Of a stretch of DNA of 34,780 nt, positions 24,479 through 33,104 are shown piece by piece. Numbering within the stretch: position 1 is the stretch's first letter; every line of letters begins with the position of its first letter. Made by a program: the position numbers and the translations under genes. The notes beneath the pieces are model-generated. The model was not told the DNA's origin. It searched no databases and worked only from the letters and a program-made list of their open reading frames with translations. This DNA comes from Alistipes sp. (GTDB lineage: Bacteria; Bacteroidota; Bacteroidia; Bacteroidales; Rikenellaceae), in NCBI GenBank assembly GCA_017503575.1, contig JAFVSV010000036.1, forward strand, positions 1 through 34,780, written 5' to 3'.

Positions 24479-24537
24479 GCGGGGATAGAGTGTATTATTG
24501 CTCGCACTTATAGTGCTGCGCTTCATGGTATCCCCGC
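24479..24537. other. Inverted repeat enclosing a small hairpin in non-coding DNA
   Basis: GCGGGGATA (24479-24487) pairs with TATCCCCGC (24529-24537); inside it GCACT/AGTGC forms a second stem. It lies in the stretch 24370-24559, which holds no credible gene. Could be an RNA structure or a remnant of an element end. Confidence 0.45.
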
Positions 24538-24559
24538 GAGCGCGGGCGGACGCCCTTGC

Positions 24560-24594
24560 TTCGAATCCGCTTCAGACCTTCAGAGAATGCAGAG
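24560..24594 (+). repeat. Duplicated 3' end of tRNA-Cys plus flank
   Basis: Repeats 24307-24341 with about 32 of 35 bases equal. It covers the T loop through the acceptor end (20 identical bases, TTCGAATCCGCTTCAGACCT) and 11 identical bases downstream. No 5' half of a tRNA precedes it, so it is not a second tRNA gene. It resembles an attachment-site repeat, but no integrase is present in the 233 bases between. A 9-bp hairpin follows (24595-24603 with 24626-24634). Confidence 0.75.
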
Positions 24595-24690
24595 GAGGCT
24601 GACCAAAGCCCTCAGGGACTTTTTAGTCAGCCTCGTGTACAGAACTAATATTGGTGGCTACTCGTCCTTATGGAGAATACCGTCAATCTT

Positions 24691-24844
24691 CTACTCCACC
24701 TTCTCCTCCACCTTCTCCTCGGCCACCTCCTGTGCCCTCTCGGCTACGGTATCAGCTACGCTATCCTGCAAATCATCCGCAAGGTCACTAACATCGCCAC
24801 TCGCTACACTGCTGGCAATGCCAAATAGTTTCTTAAAAACCCAT
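24691..24844 (-). pseudogene. Small acidic/coiled protein gene with apparent frameshift
   Basis: From ATG 24844 the frame stops after three codons (ATG GGT TTT TAA). Removing one T of the five-T run restores about 50 residues: MGFKKLFGIASSVASG..., then an alternating Asp/Ala/Glu/Val sequence ending in EEKVEEKVE. Codon choice (GAG, GTG, GCC) matches neighbouring real genes, so this looks like a true small gene broken by one base, or a sequencing error in a homopolymer. No family recognised; the sequence looks amphipathic and helical. Confidence 0.5.
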
Positions 24845-24914
24845 AACTAAAATTTATTGAAGTCTGAATTAATCATGGGCTCATCTATACTCTCTTCGCA
24901 TCACACATTGTCGA

Positions 24915-26831
24915 CTATCGTGCAAGCAGGCGTGTGATAGCCTCTATATTACGGCTATTATCCACCGCCTTGCCCTCGGGCGTATAGGCGTGGGCGATAG
25001 CCTCGGCAAAGTGCTTCTCCACCTTATTGCGCACAACCTTCATCGTACTATTAACAAGGCCGTTCTGCTCCGTGAAGGGTTCATCGGCAAGTGCGATAAC
25101 AGCTGGCACCCATCTATCGGGAAACTCGTCGGCGTATGCACCGCCCGTGCGATACTTAGCAACCTCCTGTGCCACAATCTTCGCAGCCTCCGTAGCGCGT
25201 GCTGCACCCTCGACACCGCGCTCGTCGAGAACTCTATTGATATTCTCCTTCGACGCCACAACGAGAGCTATCGTATAGGGGTTTTGGTTGTTATATATCA
25301 TTATCTGGTCGATATATGGCGACTTATCGACGATGGCCTCCTCCATGCCCTCGGGGCTATACTTCTCGCCATCCGACGATATCAGCAGGCTCTTGAAGCG
25401 ACCTAACACATAGAGGAAGTTATCCTTGCCCATATATCCCATATCGCCCGTATACAACCATCCATCACGCACTGTATCGGCCGTAGACTCGGGGTTCTTC
25501 CAGTAGCCTGCCATGACATTCTCGCCACGGATGACAATCTCGCCCTTCTCGCCCACGGGGAGCTCCCTGCCCTCCTCGTCCAATATCTTGATGTCGAGGG
25601 GCTGCACCAAGCGTCCCGATGAGCCGAAGCGGTGGTTACGAGGCTTGGGTGAGTTTGTCGATATCACAGGCGTAGCCTCCGAGAGACCATAGCCCTGGAA
25701 CATAGGTATGCCCACAGCGTAGAAGAAGCGCTGGAGCTCGCTGTCGAGCAGTGCGCCGCCACCGATAAAGAAGCGAAGCTCGCCACCGAAGGCCACGCGT
25801 ACCTTCGAGTATATCATCTTGTCGAAGAGTGCAACAAAGGGCTTCAGCAGCCAGCGCAGACCGCGTCCCTTGTTATAGCCATCACCCTGATAGGCATACG
25901 AGGTCTTAAGAGCCAACTTAAAGAGGCGCTCCGTGCCCTTGCCCTTCTTGCGGATGGTGGTCTCGATACTCTTGCGGAAGTTCTTCGCCAAGGCAGGTAC
26001 CGAGAGCAAGAAGTGTGGGCGCACCTCCTTTATATTAATAGGTATATTCTTCAATGTCTCCATAGGTGTACGTCCCACCTCGGTAGTGGCAACCGACGCA
26101 CCGCAGGCAATCATGATGTAGAAGCCCACGACATGTGCGAAGCAGTGGTCCAATGGCAGGATGATAAGCGTACGCCATGTTGAAGGTATCGAGACTACGG
26201 ATAGTGCTTGCTCCACATTTGCCGTATAGTTACGGTGTGTGAGCACCACGCCCTTGGGGTCGGCAGTAGTACCCGACGTATAGGTGATGGTGGCGTAGTC
26301 GTCATTCTTGAGCGAGCGTCCTATCTCCAAGAAGCTCTCCTCGTTCGCGCGTAGGTACTCCTCGCCACGCTTGACGATGCTCTCCAAGGTCATCTCGCCC
26401 TCAACAAGGTTAGCCTCATCCTCGCCCCATACGACAACATGCTTAAGATCCTTGAGGTCGGCAACGATGCGGCGCACCTTGGGTAGCTGATACTTCGAGA
26501 CGAAGACGAGCTTGACGTCGGCATGGCGCAGACGGAAGATAAGGTCGTTGCTCTCCTCGAGCTTTATTGATAGCGGTACACTCACAGCACCAGCATAGAG
26601 CAAGCCGAGCTCCGAGATAATCCAGTTGTTGCAACCCTCGGCAAGGATAGAGACCCTATCACCACGCTCGATGCCCATGGCAACGAGGCCAGCACCTATC
26701 TTAAGTGCTTGGCTACGCGTATCGCTATATGAGGTAGGCTCGAACTTGCCGTTATGCTTCTCCAACAAAAACTCCTTGGTGCCATACTTCGACACCGACT
26801 CCTCGAAGAGGTCTATAATCGTACGTTTCAT
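24915..26831 (-). CDS. Long-chain acyl-CoA synthetase (AMP-binding)
   Basis: Activates fatty acids to acyl-CoA through an acyl-adenylate, at the membrane. 638 residues from ATG 26831 (MKRTIIDLFEESV); the longer frame runs back into the thioesterase gene and is rejected. Signatures: ITYTSGTTADPKGVVLTH (AMP-binding/P-loop), FQGYGLSEATPVIS, and DGWLYTGDMGYM with GRFKSLLISSDGEKYSPE in the C-terminal part. The class resembles bacterial FadD15-like enzymes of about 600-640 residues. It lies eight bases after a hotdog thioesterase gene; together they could cycle acyl-CoA and free acid, perhaps in fatty-acid uptake for phospholipids. No beta-oxidation genes are nearby. Which chain length is used cannot be read from the sequence. 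Confidence 0.92.
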   Translation of the reverse strand: MKRTIIDLFEESVSKYGTKEFLLEKHNGKFEPTSYSDTRSQALKIGAGLVAMGIERGDRVSILAEGCNNWIISELGLLYAGAVSVPLSIKLEESNDLIFRLRHADVKLVFVSKYQLPKVRRIVADLKDLKHVVVWGEDEANLVEGEMTLESIVKRGEEYLRANEESFLEIGRSLKNDDYATITYTSGTTADPKGVVLTHRNYTANVEQALSVVSIPSTWRTLIILPLDHCFAHVVGFYIMIACGASVATTEVGRTPMETLKNIPINIKEVRPHFLLSVPALAKNFRKSIETTIRKKGKGTERLFKLALKTSYAYQGDGYNKGRGLRWLLKPFVALFDKMIYSKVRVAFGGELRFFIGGGALLDSELQRFFYAVGIPMFQGYGLSEATPVISTNSPKPRNHRFGSSGRLVQPLDIKILDEEGRELPVGEKGEIVIRGENVMAGYWKNPESTADTVRDGWLYTGDMGYMGKDNFLYVLGRFKSLLISSDGEKYSPEGMEEAIVDKSPYIDQIMIYNNQNPYTIALVVASKENINRVLDERGVEGAARATEAAKIVAQEVAKYRTGGAYADEFPDRWVPAVIALADEPFTEQNGLVNSTMKVVRNKVEKHFAEAIAHAYTPEGKAVDNSRNIEAITRLLAR

Positions 26832-26839
26832 CACTTTAT

Positions 26840-27253
26840 CTATTTCTCCATATTTATCAAATACTCTGCGAGCTTCACCCTCCACTCCTCGGGCAGGGGC
26901 ACTGTCTGCTGCGTCTCGAAGTCGAACGCCACCATCACCGAAGAGCTCTCAGTGAGGCACCTATCGCCCGACATGATACGCTGGTGTAGCGTCATGCTCT
27001 TATTGCCGAGGCGCGATACGTCGGTCGTGACGACAATGTCGTCCATAAGGCGTACCTGACCCAAGTAGTCGGTATGTGTCGAGGCGGTTATTATGCGCAG
27101 CTTATCGAAGACGCCCGTAATGCCCAAGACCTTGGTGTAAAACTCCGTCTTGCCCATGTCGAAGTAGCTCTGCTGCCATATATTATTGACGTGCATGAAG
27201 GAATCTACATCCGAGAAGCGCTTCTGCACGGGTGTTACAAGTTGTTTTGCCAT
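26840..27253 (-). CDS. Hotdog-fold acyl-CoA thioesterase (4HBT, YbgC/FadM-like)
   Basis: 137 residues, the normal length for a single hotdog domain. The motif KRFSDVDSFMHVNN corresponds to the family RxxDxDxxGHVNN, with Met in place of Gly before the His. Asp17 is the likely catalytic residue. Hydrolyses acyl-CoA thioesters in the cytosol; the exact acyl chain is unknown. It sits six bases behind a TsaC/Sua5 gene and eight before the acyl-CoA synthetase, inside the murA-led unit. Confidence 0.87.
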   Translation of the reverse strand: MAKQLVTPVQKRFSDVDSFMHVNNIWQQSYFDMGKTEFYTKVLGITGVFDKLRIITASTHTDYLGQVRLMDDIVVTTDVSRLGNKSMTLHQRIMSGDRCLTESSSVMVAFDFETQQTVPLPEEWRVKLAEYLINMEK

Positions 27254-27259
27254 AGTGTG

Positions 27260-27823
27260 TCAGCTTCTAATTATCTCAACCTCGTTGCTCTCGCCAAAGG
27301 CTATTATCGAGCTTGGCTTTAGCGTAGGCTTACCCTCGAAGCGTGGGTTAACGACATAGTCCACGCCGTCGATAATCTCCTGCACAACATCTTTAAGACG
27401 CTTGGCAGTCTCCTCGCCCGATATATTCGCCGAGGTAGATACTATCGGCTTGCCGAACTTACGGAGTAGCGCCTGACAGAAGTCGTGCTGCGGGATGCGC
27501 ACGCCGAGCGTGCCACTCTCGGGGATAAGGTTCGGGGCTACGCCCGTAGCACCTGGGAGGATGGCCGTGAGGGGCTTATCCGAGAGTTCCATAACCTCGA
27601 AAGCGATGCCTGGGGCGCGGTTAACATAGCGCACAACCATGTCGGCATCACGCATAAGACAGAGCATCGAGCGCTTATCGTCGCTACGCTTGAGCGCGTA
27701 TACCTTTGCCACAGCCTCGGCATTGGTAGCATCACAGCCGATGCCCCACACCGTATCTGTTGGATAGAGGATGATGCCTCCTGCGCGGAGCACCTCCACG
27801 CACTTTTCGACAGCCTTCTGCAT
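27260..27823 (-). CDS. L-threonylcarbamoyladenylate synthase (TsaC/Sua5 type)
   Basis: Makes threonylcarbamoyl-AMP from threonine, bicarbonate and ATP for the t6A37 modification of ANN-decoding tRNAs. 187 residues, so the short TsaC form without the Sua5 C-terminal domain. Visible: GGIILYPTDTVWGIGCDA, VYALKRSDDKRSMLCLM, LPGATGVAPNL, LGVRIPQHDFC and KPIVSTSANISGEE. It starts three bases after tdk stops. Confidence 0.94.
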   Translation of the reverse strand: MQKAVEKCVEVLRAGGIILYPTDTVWGIGCDATNAEAVAKVYALKRSDDKRSMLCLMRDADMVVRYVNRAPGIAFEVMELSDKPLTAILPGATGVAPNLIPESGTLGVRIPQHDFCQALLRKFGKPIVSTSANISGEETAKRLKDVVQEIIDGVDYVVNPRFEGKPTLKPSSIIAFGESNEVEIIRS

Positions 27824-27826
27824 ATC

Positions 27827-28396
27827 CTATCTCTTATTCATTAACTCGTTGAAGCAGTGGCGGCAGATGGGCTGATAGGTGTCGTGAGCACCCAAGAGCA
27901 CCTGCTTGTCGTCGGAGGTGAGGCGGTGCGAGTGGTGTGCCAAGTCGCCGCAGCGTACGCATATAGCGTGCACCTTGGTCACATACTCCGCCGTAGCCAT
28001 AAGTGCTGGCATAGGGCCAAAGGGGACACCCATATAGTCCATGTCGAGGCCTGCGACGATAACGCGAATGCCACTATTAGCCAGCTGACGGCACACATCA
28101 ACGATACCCTCATCGAAGAACTGTGCCTCGTCGATACCTACAACATCGACATCCGATGCCATGAGCAGGATGTTCTGTGCCGACTCCACGGGGGTAGAGT
28201 GTATGGCATTAGCGTCGTGCGACACCACATTCTCCTCCGAATAGCGAACATCTATCGAGGGTTTGAATATCTCAACCTTGAGGTTTGCAAACTGGGCGCG
28301 CTTCATACGGCGTATAAGCTCCTCGGTCTTTCCCGAGAACATCGAGCCGCAGATAACCTCAATCCAGCCCTTATGCTTATTATTCTCCAAAAACAT
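27827..28396 (-). CDS. tdk: Thymidine kinase (type II)
   Basis: Phosphorylates thymidine for dTTP salvage; cytosolic. 189 residues. P-loop [10 protein letters not shown] at about 17-26, DEAQFFDEG (Walker B-like with catalytic Glu), the lasso/substrate region [23 protein letters not shown], and the zinc site [13 protein letters not shown] with CRHC near the end. All ligands appear intact. Located 51 bases behind murA and three before the TsaC/Sua5 gene. Confidence 0.96.
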   Translation of the reverse strand: MFLENNKHKGWIEVICGSMFSGKTEELIRRMKRAQFANLKVEIFKPSIDVRYSEENVVSHDANAIHSTPVESAQNILLMASDVDVVGIDEAQFFDEGIVDVCRQLANSGIRVIVAGLDMDYMGVPFGPMPALMATAEYVTKVHAICVRCGDLAHHSHRLTSDDKQVLLGAHDTYQPICRHCFNELMNKR

Positions 28397-28447
28397 TTTT
28401 TATTCTGTATATATCGTCTTAATTCTACACTCTCTCTTCTGTTATCG

Positions 28448-29758
28448 CTATTCGTCAAGTCTTATAATATTGGCGCCCAAGGCATTCAGACGGTTGTCGA
28501 TGTCGCGATATCCACGGTCTATCTGCTCGATATTCTGGATGGTACTTGTACCCTCGGCACTCATGGCGGCGATAAGCAGCGCCACGCCAGCACGGATATC
28601 GGGCGATGTCATATTCGCTGCACGCAGTGGTAGGCGGTGGTCAAGGCCTATGACCGTAGCACGATGGGGGTCGCAGAGGATAATCTGTGCACCCATGTCG
28701 ATGAGCTTATCGACGAAGAATAGTCGGCTCTCGAACATCTTCTGGTGTATGAGCACCGAGCCCTTTGCCTGTGTCGCCACAACGAGGAAGATAGATAGTA
28801 GGTCGGGCGTAAGTCCTGGCCATGGGGCGTCAGCGATGGTCATAATAGAGCCATCAATGAAGCTCTCGATGCTATAATTCTCCTGCTGCGGGATATATAT
28901 ATCGTCGCCACGCTGCTCGAAGCGAATACCCATACGCGCAAACTGCTGTGGTATGATACCGAGGTTGTCGTACGATACATTCTTGATGGTGAGCTCCGAG
29001 CGTGTCATTGCCGCCATACCTATGAAGCTACCCACCTCAATCATGTCGGGAAGCATCGTATGCTCCGTGCCACCTAAAGCCTCTACGCCGTCGATAACCA
29101 AGAGGTTAGAGGCGATACCCGAAATCTTGGCACCCATGCGGTTGAGCATCTTACATAGCTGCTGGAGATATGGCTCACACGCGGCATTGTAGATTGTCGT
29201 ACGTCCCTCGGCCAATACTGCCGCCATGACGATATTCGCAGTACCTGTCACCGACGCCTCGTCGAGGAGCATATATGTACCCTTAAGGCGCTTTGCCTCC
29301 ACGGTATAGAACTCGTCGCTAAGGTCGAAGTTGAACTCGGCACCGAGCTTCTGGAAGCCGAGGAAGTGGGTATCCAACCTGCGGCGACCTATCTTATCGC
29401 CACCAGGCTTGGGCATGTATCCCACGCCAAAGCGGGTGAGAAGTGGGCCTATCATCATCACCGAGCCTCGCAGGCGGCGGCAACGCTTATGGTAGTCTGC
29501 CGTACGCAGGTAGTCGAGATTTATGTCATCTGCCTGCAAGGCGAAGCAATCATCGCTGAGGCGCTCAACCTTGACGCCCATGGCCGACAACAGCTCAAAG
29601 AGCTGCATGACATCCGAGATGATTGGCACGTTGTGTAACACCACACGCTCGGGGGTCAACAACGCTGCGCATATTATCTGAAGAGCCTCATTCTTAGCTC
29701 CCTGCGGCATGATCTCGCCCTTGAGACGTCTGCCACCCTCAACCTTAAATAGTGCCAT
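28448..29758 (-). CDS. murA: UDP-N-acetylglucosamine 1-carboxyvinyltransferase MurA
   Basis: Transfers enolpyruvate from PEP to UDP-GlcNAc, the first committed step of peptidoglycan synthesis. 436 residues, normal. GAKNEALQ carries the conserved Lys22-Asn23. The loop that in E. coli contains Cys115 (PGGCxIG) reads PGGDKIGRR, with Asp121 in the Cys position. This Cys-to-Asp form is known from mycobacteria and chlamydiae, where it gives intrinsic resistance to fosfomycin. The rest of the enolpyruvyl-transferase fold looks intact. First gene of a five-gene unit with tdk, tsaC/sua5, a thioesterase and an acyl-CoA synthetase; its own promoter lies at 29775-29806. Confidence 0.96.
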   Translation of the reverse strand: MALFKVEGGRRLKGEIMPQGAKNEALQIICAALLTPERVVLHNVPIISDVMQLFELLSAMGVKVERLSDDCFALQADDINLDYLRTADYHKRCRRLRGSVMMIGPLLTRFGVGYMPKPGGDKIGRRRLDTHFLGFQKLGAEFNFDLSDEFYTVEAKRLKGTYMLLDEASVTGTANIVMAAVLAEGRTTIYNAACEPYLQQLCKMLNRMGAKISGIASNLLVIDGVEALGGTEHTMLPDMIEVGSFIGMAAMTRSELTIKNVSYDNLGIIPQQFARMGIRFEQRGDDIYIPQQENYSIESFIDGSIMTIADAPWPGLTPDLLSIFLVVATQAKGSVLIHQKMFESRLFFVDKLIDMGAQIILCDPHRATVIGLDHRLPLRAANMTSPDIRAGVALLIAAMSAEGTSTIQNIEQIDRGYRDIDNRLNALGANIIRLDE

Positions 29759-29774
29759 ATCACAAAATTTTTAT

Positions 29775-29806
29775 CAAAGATACGAAAAATTGTATGATAT
29801 GAGCAA
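29775..29806 (-). promoter_or_regulatory. Promoter of the murA operon
   Basis: Minus strand TTG (plus CAA 29804-29806), 21 bases, then TATCTTTG (plus CAAAGATA 29775-29782). Confidence 0.75.
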
Positions 29807-29953
29807 CAATTCATCGCATAAGTTTTCAACAATCGGCCGATAATCGACATTTCGACTAAATACCAATTGGCTTATTATATTTGACTATTGGTTGAAAATA
29901 ATCAATGTTTAGAGCCTTATACGCCTGAACGTTGGTCTATTGGTCGTATGTAG

Positions 29954-29985
29954 TTTGTTATTCCGAATTATAATTTATTACTTTG
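29954..29985 (+). promoter_or_regulatory. Promoter of the AraC-type gene, with flanking repeats
   Basis: TTTG at 29954-29957, 20 bases, TTACTTTG (29978-29985), one mismatch from the -7 consensus. Direct repeats CTATTGGTTG and CTATTGGTCG lie upstream (starting about 29884 and 29936), plus CCAATTGG nearby. They could be binding sites for the regulator itself. Confidence 0.5.
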
Positions 29986-30014
29986 TACCACAAGAACATT
30001 TAATAAATAGTAGC

Positions 30015-30878
30015 ATGAAACGCTTTATTCAAGACATCGGCATTGACAATCTACCTAATGATGCTATTACCATTGGTGGTGACCTCGCCTTGGCACCCAT
30101 CAACAGCTCGACAATAAAGGCTGACCATTTGGAGCCCCATAAGCTACAACATGCCGTAATTGCGGTCTACACCTCGGGGCACTGCCGTATGAAGATAAAC
30201 CTTAATGAGTATGAGGTGGAGAGCCCCATGCTCCTAACACTCATGCCCGGACAGATAATCGAGCAGTTGGAGCATAGCCCAAACCTTCAAGGCTACGCCA
30301 TAGCCCTCTCGAAGCGCTTTATCGACATGCTTAACCTCCCAGGATGGCAGCAACGATATATGGCGATGTACAACAACCCGCTTAATGTCATTACCCCCGA
30401 CCTAATGCAGCCCATACGCATCTTCTACGCTATACTTTATCGTGCGGCGGAGAATGATGATAACCCCTTCCGTTTGCAGGTTATTGAGAATCTCATTCGC
30501 GTATTCTATTACGGTGGCATAGGCTCGTTCCATCCCAAGGAGCATAGAGATACGAACTACAAAAATAGCGTTGTTGAGCGCTTTATGGAGCTTGTGCAGG
30601 AGCACTATCGTGAAGAGAGACTTATAGGCTTCTATGCCGATAAGCTATGTATAACGCCAAAGTATCTATCGAAGCTCGTAAAGGAGCACACGGGGCGCTC
30701 GGCAGGCGACTGGATAGAGAACCACGTCATACTCGAAGCACGCGCCATGTTGCAGTCGTCCGATATGACAATACAGCAGATTGCTGCAGCCCTCAACTTC
30801 CCGAACCAGAGCTTCTTTGGCAAGTACTTCAAGCGCGTCACGGGTCTATCGCCCAAGCAGTATCGCAACGCAAAGTAG
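30015..30878 (+). CDS. AraC-family transcriptional regulator
   Basis: 287 residues from ATG 30015 (MKRFIQDIG); an upstream in-frame extension to 29940 covers the promoter and is rejected. The C-terminal AraC/XylS domain (about 185-285) has two helix-turn-helix units: YADKLCITPKYLSKLVKEHTGRSAGDWI and TIQQIAAALNFPNQSFFGKYFKRVTGLSPKQYR. The N-terminal ~170 residues form a probable cupin-like sensory part (SGHCRMKINLNEYEVESPMLLTLMPGQII). Ligand unknown. Target genes unknown; it stands alone and converges with a lipoprotein gene. Autoregulation is suggested by repeats in its leader region. Confidence 0.92.
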   Translation: MKRFIQDIGIDNLPNDAITIGGDLALAPINSSTIKADHLEPHKLQHAVIAVYTSGHCRMKINLNEYEVESPMLLTLMPGQIIEQLEHSPNLQGYAIALSKRFIDMLNLPGWQQRYMAMYNNPLNVITPDLMQPIRIFYAILYRAAENDDNPFRLQVIENLIRVFYYGGIGSFHPKEHRDTNYKNSVVERFMELVQEHYREERLIGFYADKLCITPKYLSKLVKEHTGRSAGDWIENHVILEARAMLQSSDMTIQQIAAALNFPNQSFFGKYFKRVTGLSPKQYRNAK

Positions 30879-30900
30879 AGGTGCTTAACAAACACAACAA

Positions 30901-30924
30901 GGGGGGCACAGCAATGTGCCCCCC
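30901..30924. terminator. Bidirectional hairpin between convergent genes
   Basis: GGGGGGCACA/TGTGCCCCCC, 10-bp perfect stem with a GCAA tetraloop. No strong T run on either side, yet the position between the convergent AraC and lipoprotein genes supports a terminator role. Confidence 0.7.
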
Positions 30925-30945
30925 TGTCGTGTCTGTTAGTCTCAA

Positions 30946-32895
30946 CTACTTAAGTGCCTTGATGCTCATTGGTGCAGCCTGGGGCTCCTCTACGCCCTTG
31001 TTGAGCATATTGAGTAGCTCGTCGATAGGAAGCTTGGTCTCCTCGTTATACTCATAGAAGAATGGCTCCTCCGATACCCACATCTCGCTATAATTACCCT
31101 TATAGTCCATGGCCACAGCGCACATAACATAGAGTACACCGCTCTCGCCTGTAAGTAGCTGCACCTTAGGGTTTGGAGAGCTTACTAAGTCGTTGAAAAC
31201 CTCCTGCTTGCCCCCCGGTGCTATCAGTCTATCGGCACGATAGATGCAGTGGAATACATCGTATGATGGCTGGGCGGTCTCAATCTCGGCCCACATAGCA
31301 TACCAGCCCATATCCTCGAACATTCCATAGTTATAATACTTATCTGGGTCTGACATCTCGAGCTCTTTAAGGCTATATGGTGCGTTCCATGTGACGTTAA
31401 CAACACTATTCTCGCATACGCTCTCTGCCTCGGTCTTAAAGTCTACACGTGTGAGGTCGGTAGTTATCACGCCGCCGTAGTATCCGAAGACAAACATCGA
31501 GTACTCGGTCTCTGGCTCGAGGTTAGAGACATGGCTCGATATATGACCACGATATGTGTTTAGGTCGTATGTGGTGAGCCAGTTGAGAATCTCCTCATTG
31601 GTAGTGCCGCTCACATCCGACTTCTTGACAAACGTTGCGACATAAGGCTCATCGTTGCTACTTGGTGTAACCGAGATGTCGGCAACACGCACATAGCAAT
31701 TCTCGACCTTAACATCGAAGGTCATATCCGATGCCTCGACAACACCCGTGCGGAAGTTAACCTTGTATGGCTCAGAGGTCACCTGTGGTAGGCCATCAAC
31801 CATACCAATAGCGTATAATATCATACAGTATTCGGTATCTGCCTTGCGAAGCTCGGTGTAGCTATCGGCGCCCTGGAGACACATAATCTCCATCAGTTGC
31901 TCTGCTGTATAGCCCGACTGCATGTAGATATTAATCATACTCACCCAATATTCTGCAACCGATGAGCTGTAGTCCTCGTCAGGAGTCTCATCCTCACCAA
32001 GATATAGATACTCTCCCTTCTCAAATATCTGGATGAAGTACTTACCGTCATAGTTTATGGGCTCGAATATATACTCTGCCTCGGGACCATTGACCTTAAT
32101 CTCGACATCGAACTCCACCTTCTCGAGTTTACCCGCTGGAAGCTCAAATATCATGTGCGAGATTGGTGAGGCGAGTGTGTAGTCGCTCTTTGTGGCATCG
32201 AACTCAATGGCATAGACGTAGAAGACATATTCCGTGTTAGGGACCATGCTTGTCCACTTAATCTCACTCTCACCCTTGAATGCGATGTTATTGAGTAACA
32301 AGAACGATTCGATATCCTTGACACCATACTCATTGGCTAACCTCATAAAGTAGTTGTAGTCGTCGAGGAAGAGCGACTCCTCATCAAAGATATTTGCAGT
32401 GTAGAAGTAGCTCTTATCGGCCAGAAGCGGTATGTAGATGATGTCATCGCTCGATGGTTTAACCACCGTTACGCAGCTTGTCGAACTCTCATCCTTGATA
32501 GACATCTCAAATGTTGTTCCATCGTATGGTGCCTGAATGACCTTTACGATGATGATGCTATGGTTGGGGTAACGGATGGCTATGTTTGCCTCACGCTCCT
32601 TATTCGATACATTTGTAGCTACGGTAAACCACAGTTTACCCTCCTTTGTCTCGAAGCTATGTACCCATGTTGCATCGGTCTCGGCAACGATGTCGATACC
32701 GTTAATACCATTTGTGATTGTGTAGTCCACGCTGTGGCGAGCCTCCTTGGCATCGACATTGATTACCTTTGGGTCGACCGTAATCGTTAGTGTGTCATCC
32801 TGAGGCTTTTCGTCGATAGGATCGCTACCGCATGCTACTGCAAGGGTAGCACACACAACCATTATAAGCGATAGAAGTTTAGTAGAAATTCTCAT
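30946..32895 (-). CDS. BACON-domain lipoprotein
   Basis: 649 residues from ATG 32895 (MRISTKLLSL); the frame continues upstream over the promoter and is rejected. The signal peptide ends at Cys22 (LAVACGSDP), followed by an acidic stretch (DEKPQDD), which fits a Bacteroidota surface lipoprotein. A BACON-like domain spans about 35-125 (SVDYTITNGINGIDIVAETDATWV, and REANIAIRYPNHSIIIVKVIQAP). Further beta-rich Ig/FN3-like repeats follow, with recurrent phrases such as PNTEYVFYVYA and EPETEYSMFVFGYYGG. No catalytic domain recognised. Similar in design to the divergent gene at 33105. Likely a glycan or protein binding surface protein; ligand unknown. Confidence 0.82.
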   Translation of the reverse strand: MRISTKLLSLIMVVCATLAVACGSDPIDEKPQDDTLTITVDPKVINVDAKEARHSVDYTITNGINGIDIVAETDATWVHSFETKEGKLWFTVATNVSNKEREANIAIRYPNHSIIIVKVIQAPYDGTTFEMSIKDESSTSCVTVVKPSSDDIIYIPLLADKSYFYTANIFDEESLFLDDYNYFMRLANEYGVKDIESFLLLNNIAFKGESEIKWTSMVPNTEYVFYVYAIEFDATKSDYTLASPISHMIFELPAGKLEKVEFDVEIKVNGPEAEYIFEPINYDGKYFIQIFEKGEYLYLGEDETPDEDYSSSVAEYWVSMINIYMQSGYTAEQLMEIMCLQGADSYTELRKADTEYCMILYAIGMVDGLPQVTSEPYKVNFRTGVVEASDMTFDVKVENCYVRVADISVTPSSNDEPYVATFVKKSDVSGTTNEEILNWLTTYDLNTYRGHISSHVSNLEPETEYSMFVFGYYGGVITTDLTRVDFKTEAESVCENSVVNVTWNAPYSLKELEMSDPDKYYNYGMFEDMGWYAMWAEIETAQPSYDVFHCIYRADRLIAPGGKQEVFNDLVSSPNPKVQLLTGESGVLYVMCAVAMDYKGNYSEMWVSEEPFFYEYNEETKLPIDELLNMLNKGVEEPQAAPMSIKALK

Positions 32896-32928
32896 ACCTT
32901 TATAAAATGTTTTATATGTTTTCTTGGG

Positions 32929-32960
32929 CAAAGATATGATTTTTATTGTCACGATGCAAA
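32929..32960 (-). promoter_or_regulatory. Promoter of the minus-strand BACON lipoprotein
   Basis: Minus strand TTTG (plus CAAA 32957-32960), 20 bases, TATCTTTG (plus CAAAGATA 32929-32936). Confidence 0.8.
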
Positions 32961-32999
32961 AATTATCTTTACATATTGGAAAAATATTATTTTGTGGCA

Positions 33000-33028
33000 T
33001 TGCATTTTGATTTTTATTTATATATTTG
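33000..33028 (+). promoter_or_regulatory. Probable promoter of the plus-strand BACON lipoprotein
   Basis: TATATTTG at 33021-33028 fits the -7 element; TTG at 33000-33002 is 18 bases upstream, one base short of the usual range. The leader would be about 70 nt and is very AT-rich. Confidence 0.55.
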
Positions 33029-33104
33029 TCGCTTGAAGAGGTGTTTTTTTGTTAAAATTTTTATAAACTTAATATTTATTACTTAATTAAACCAAATTTT
33101 ATTT

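Noticed and set aside
24560..24594. Second tRNA gene
   Set aside because: Only the T-loop to acceptor 3' portion is present; no D or anticodon arm precedes it.
27857..28633. 258-codon plus-strand frame opposite tdk and murA
   Set aside because: It is antisense to both genes and has no family resemblance.
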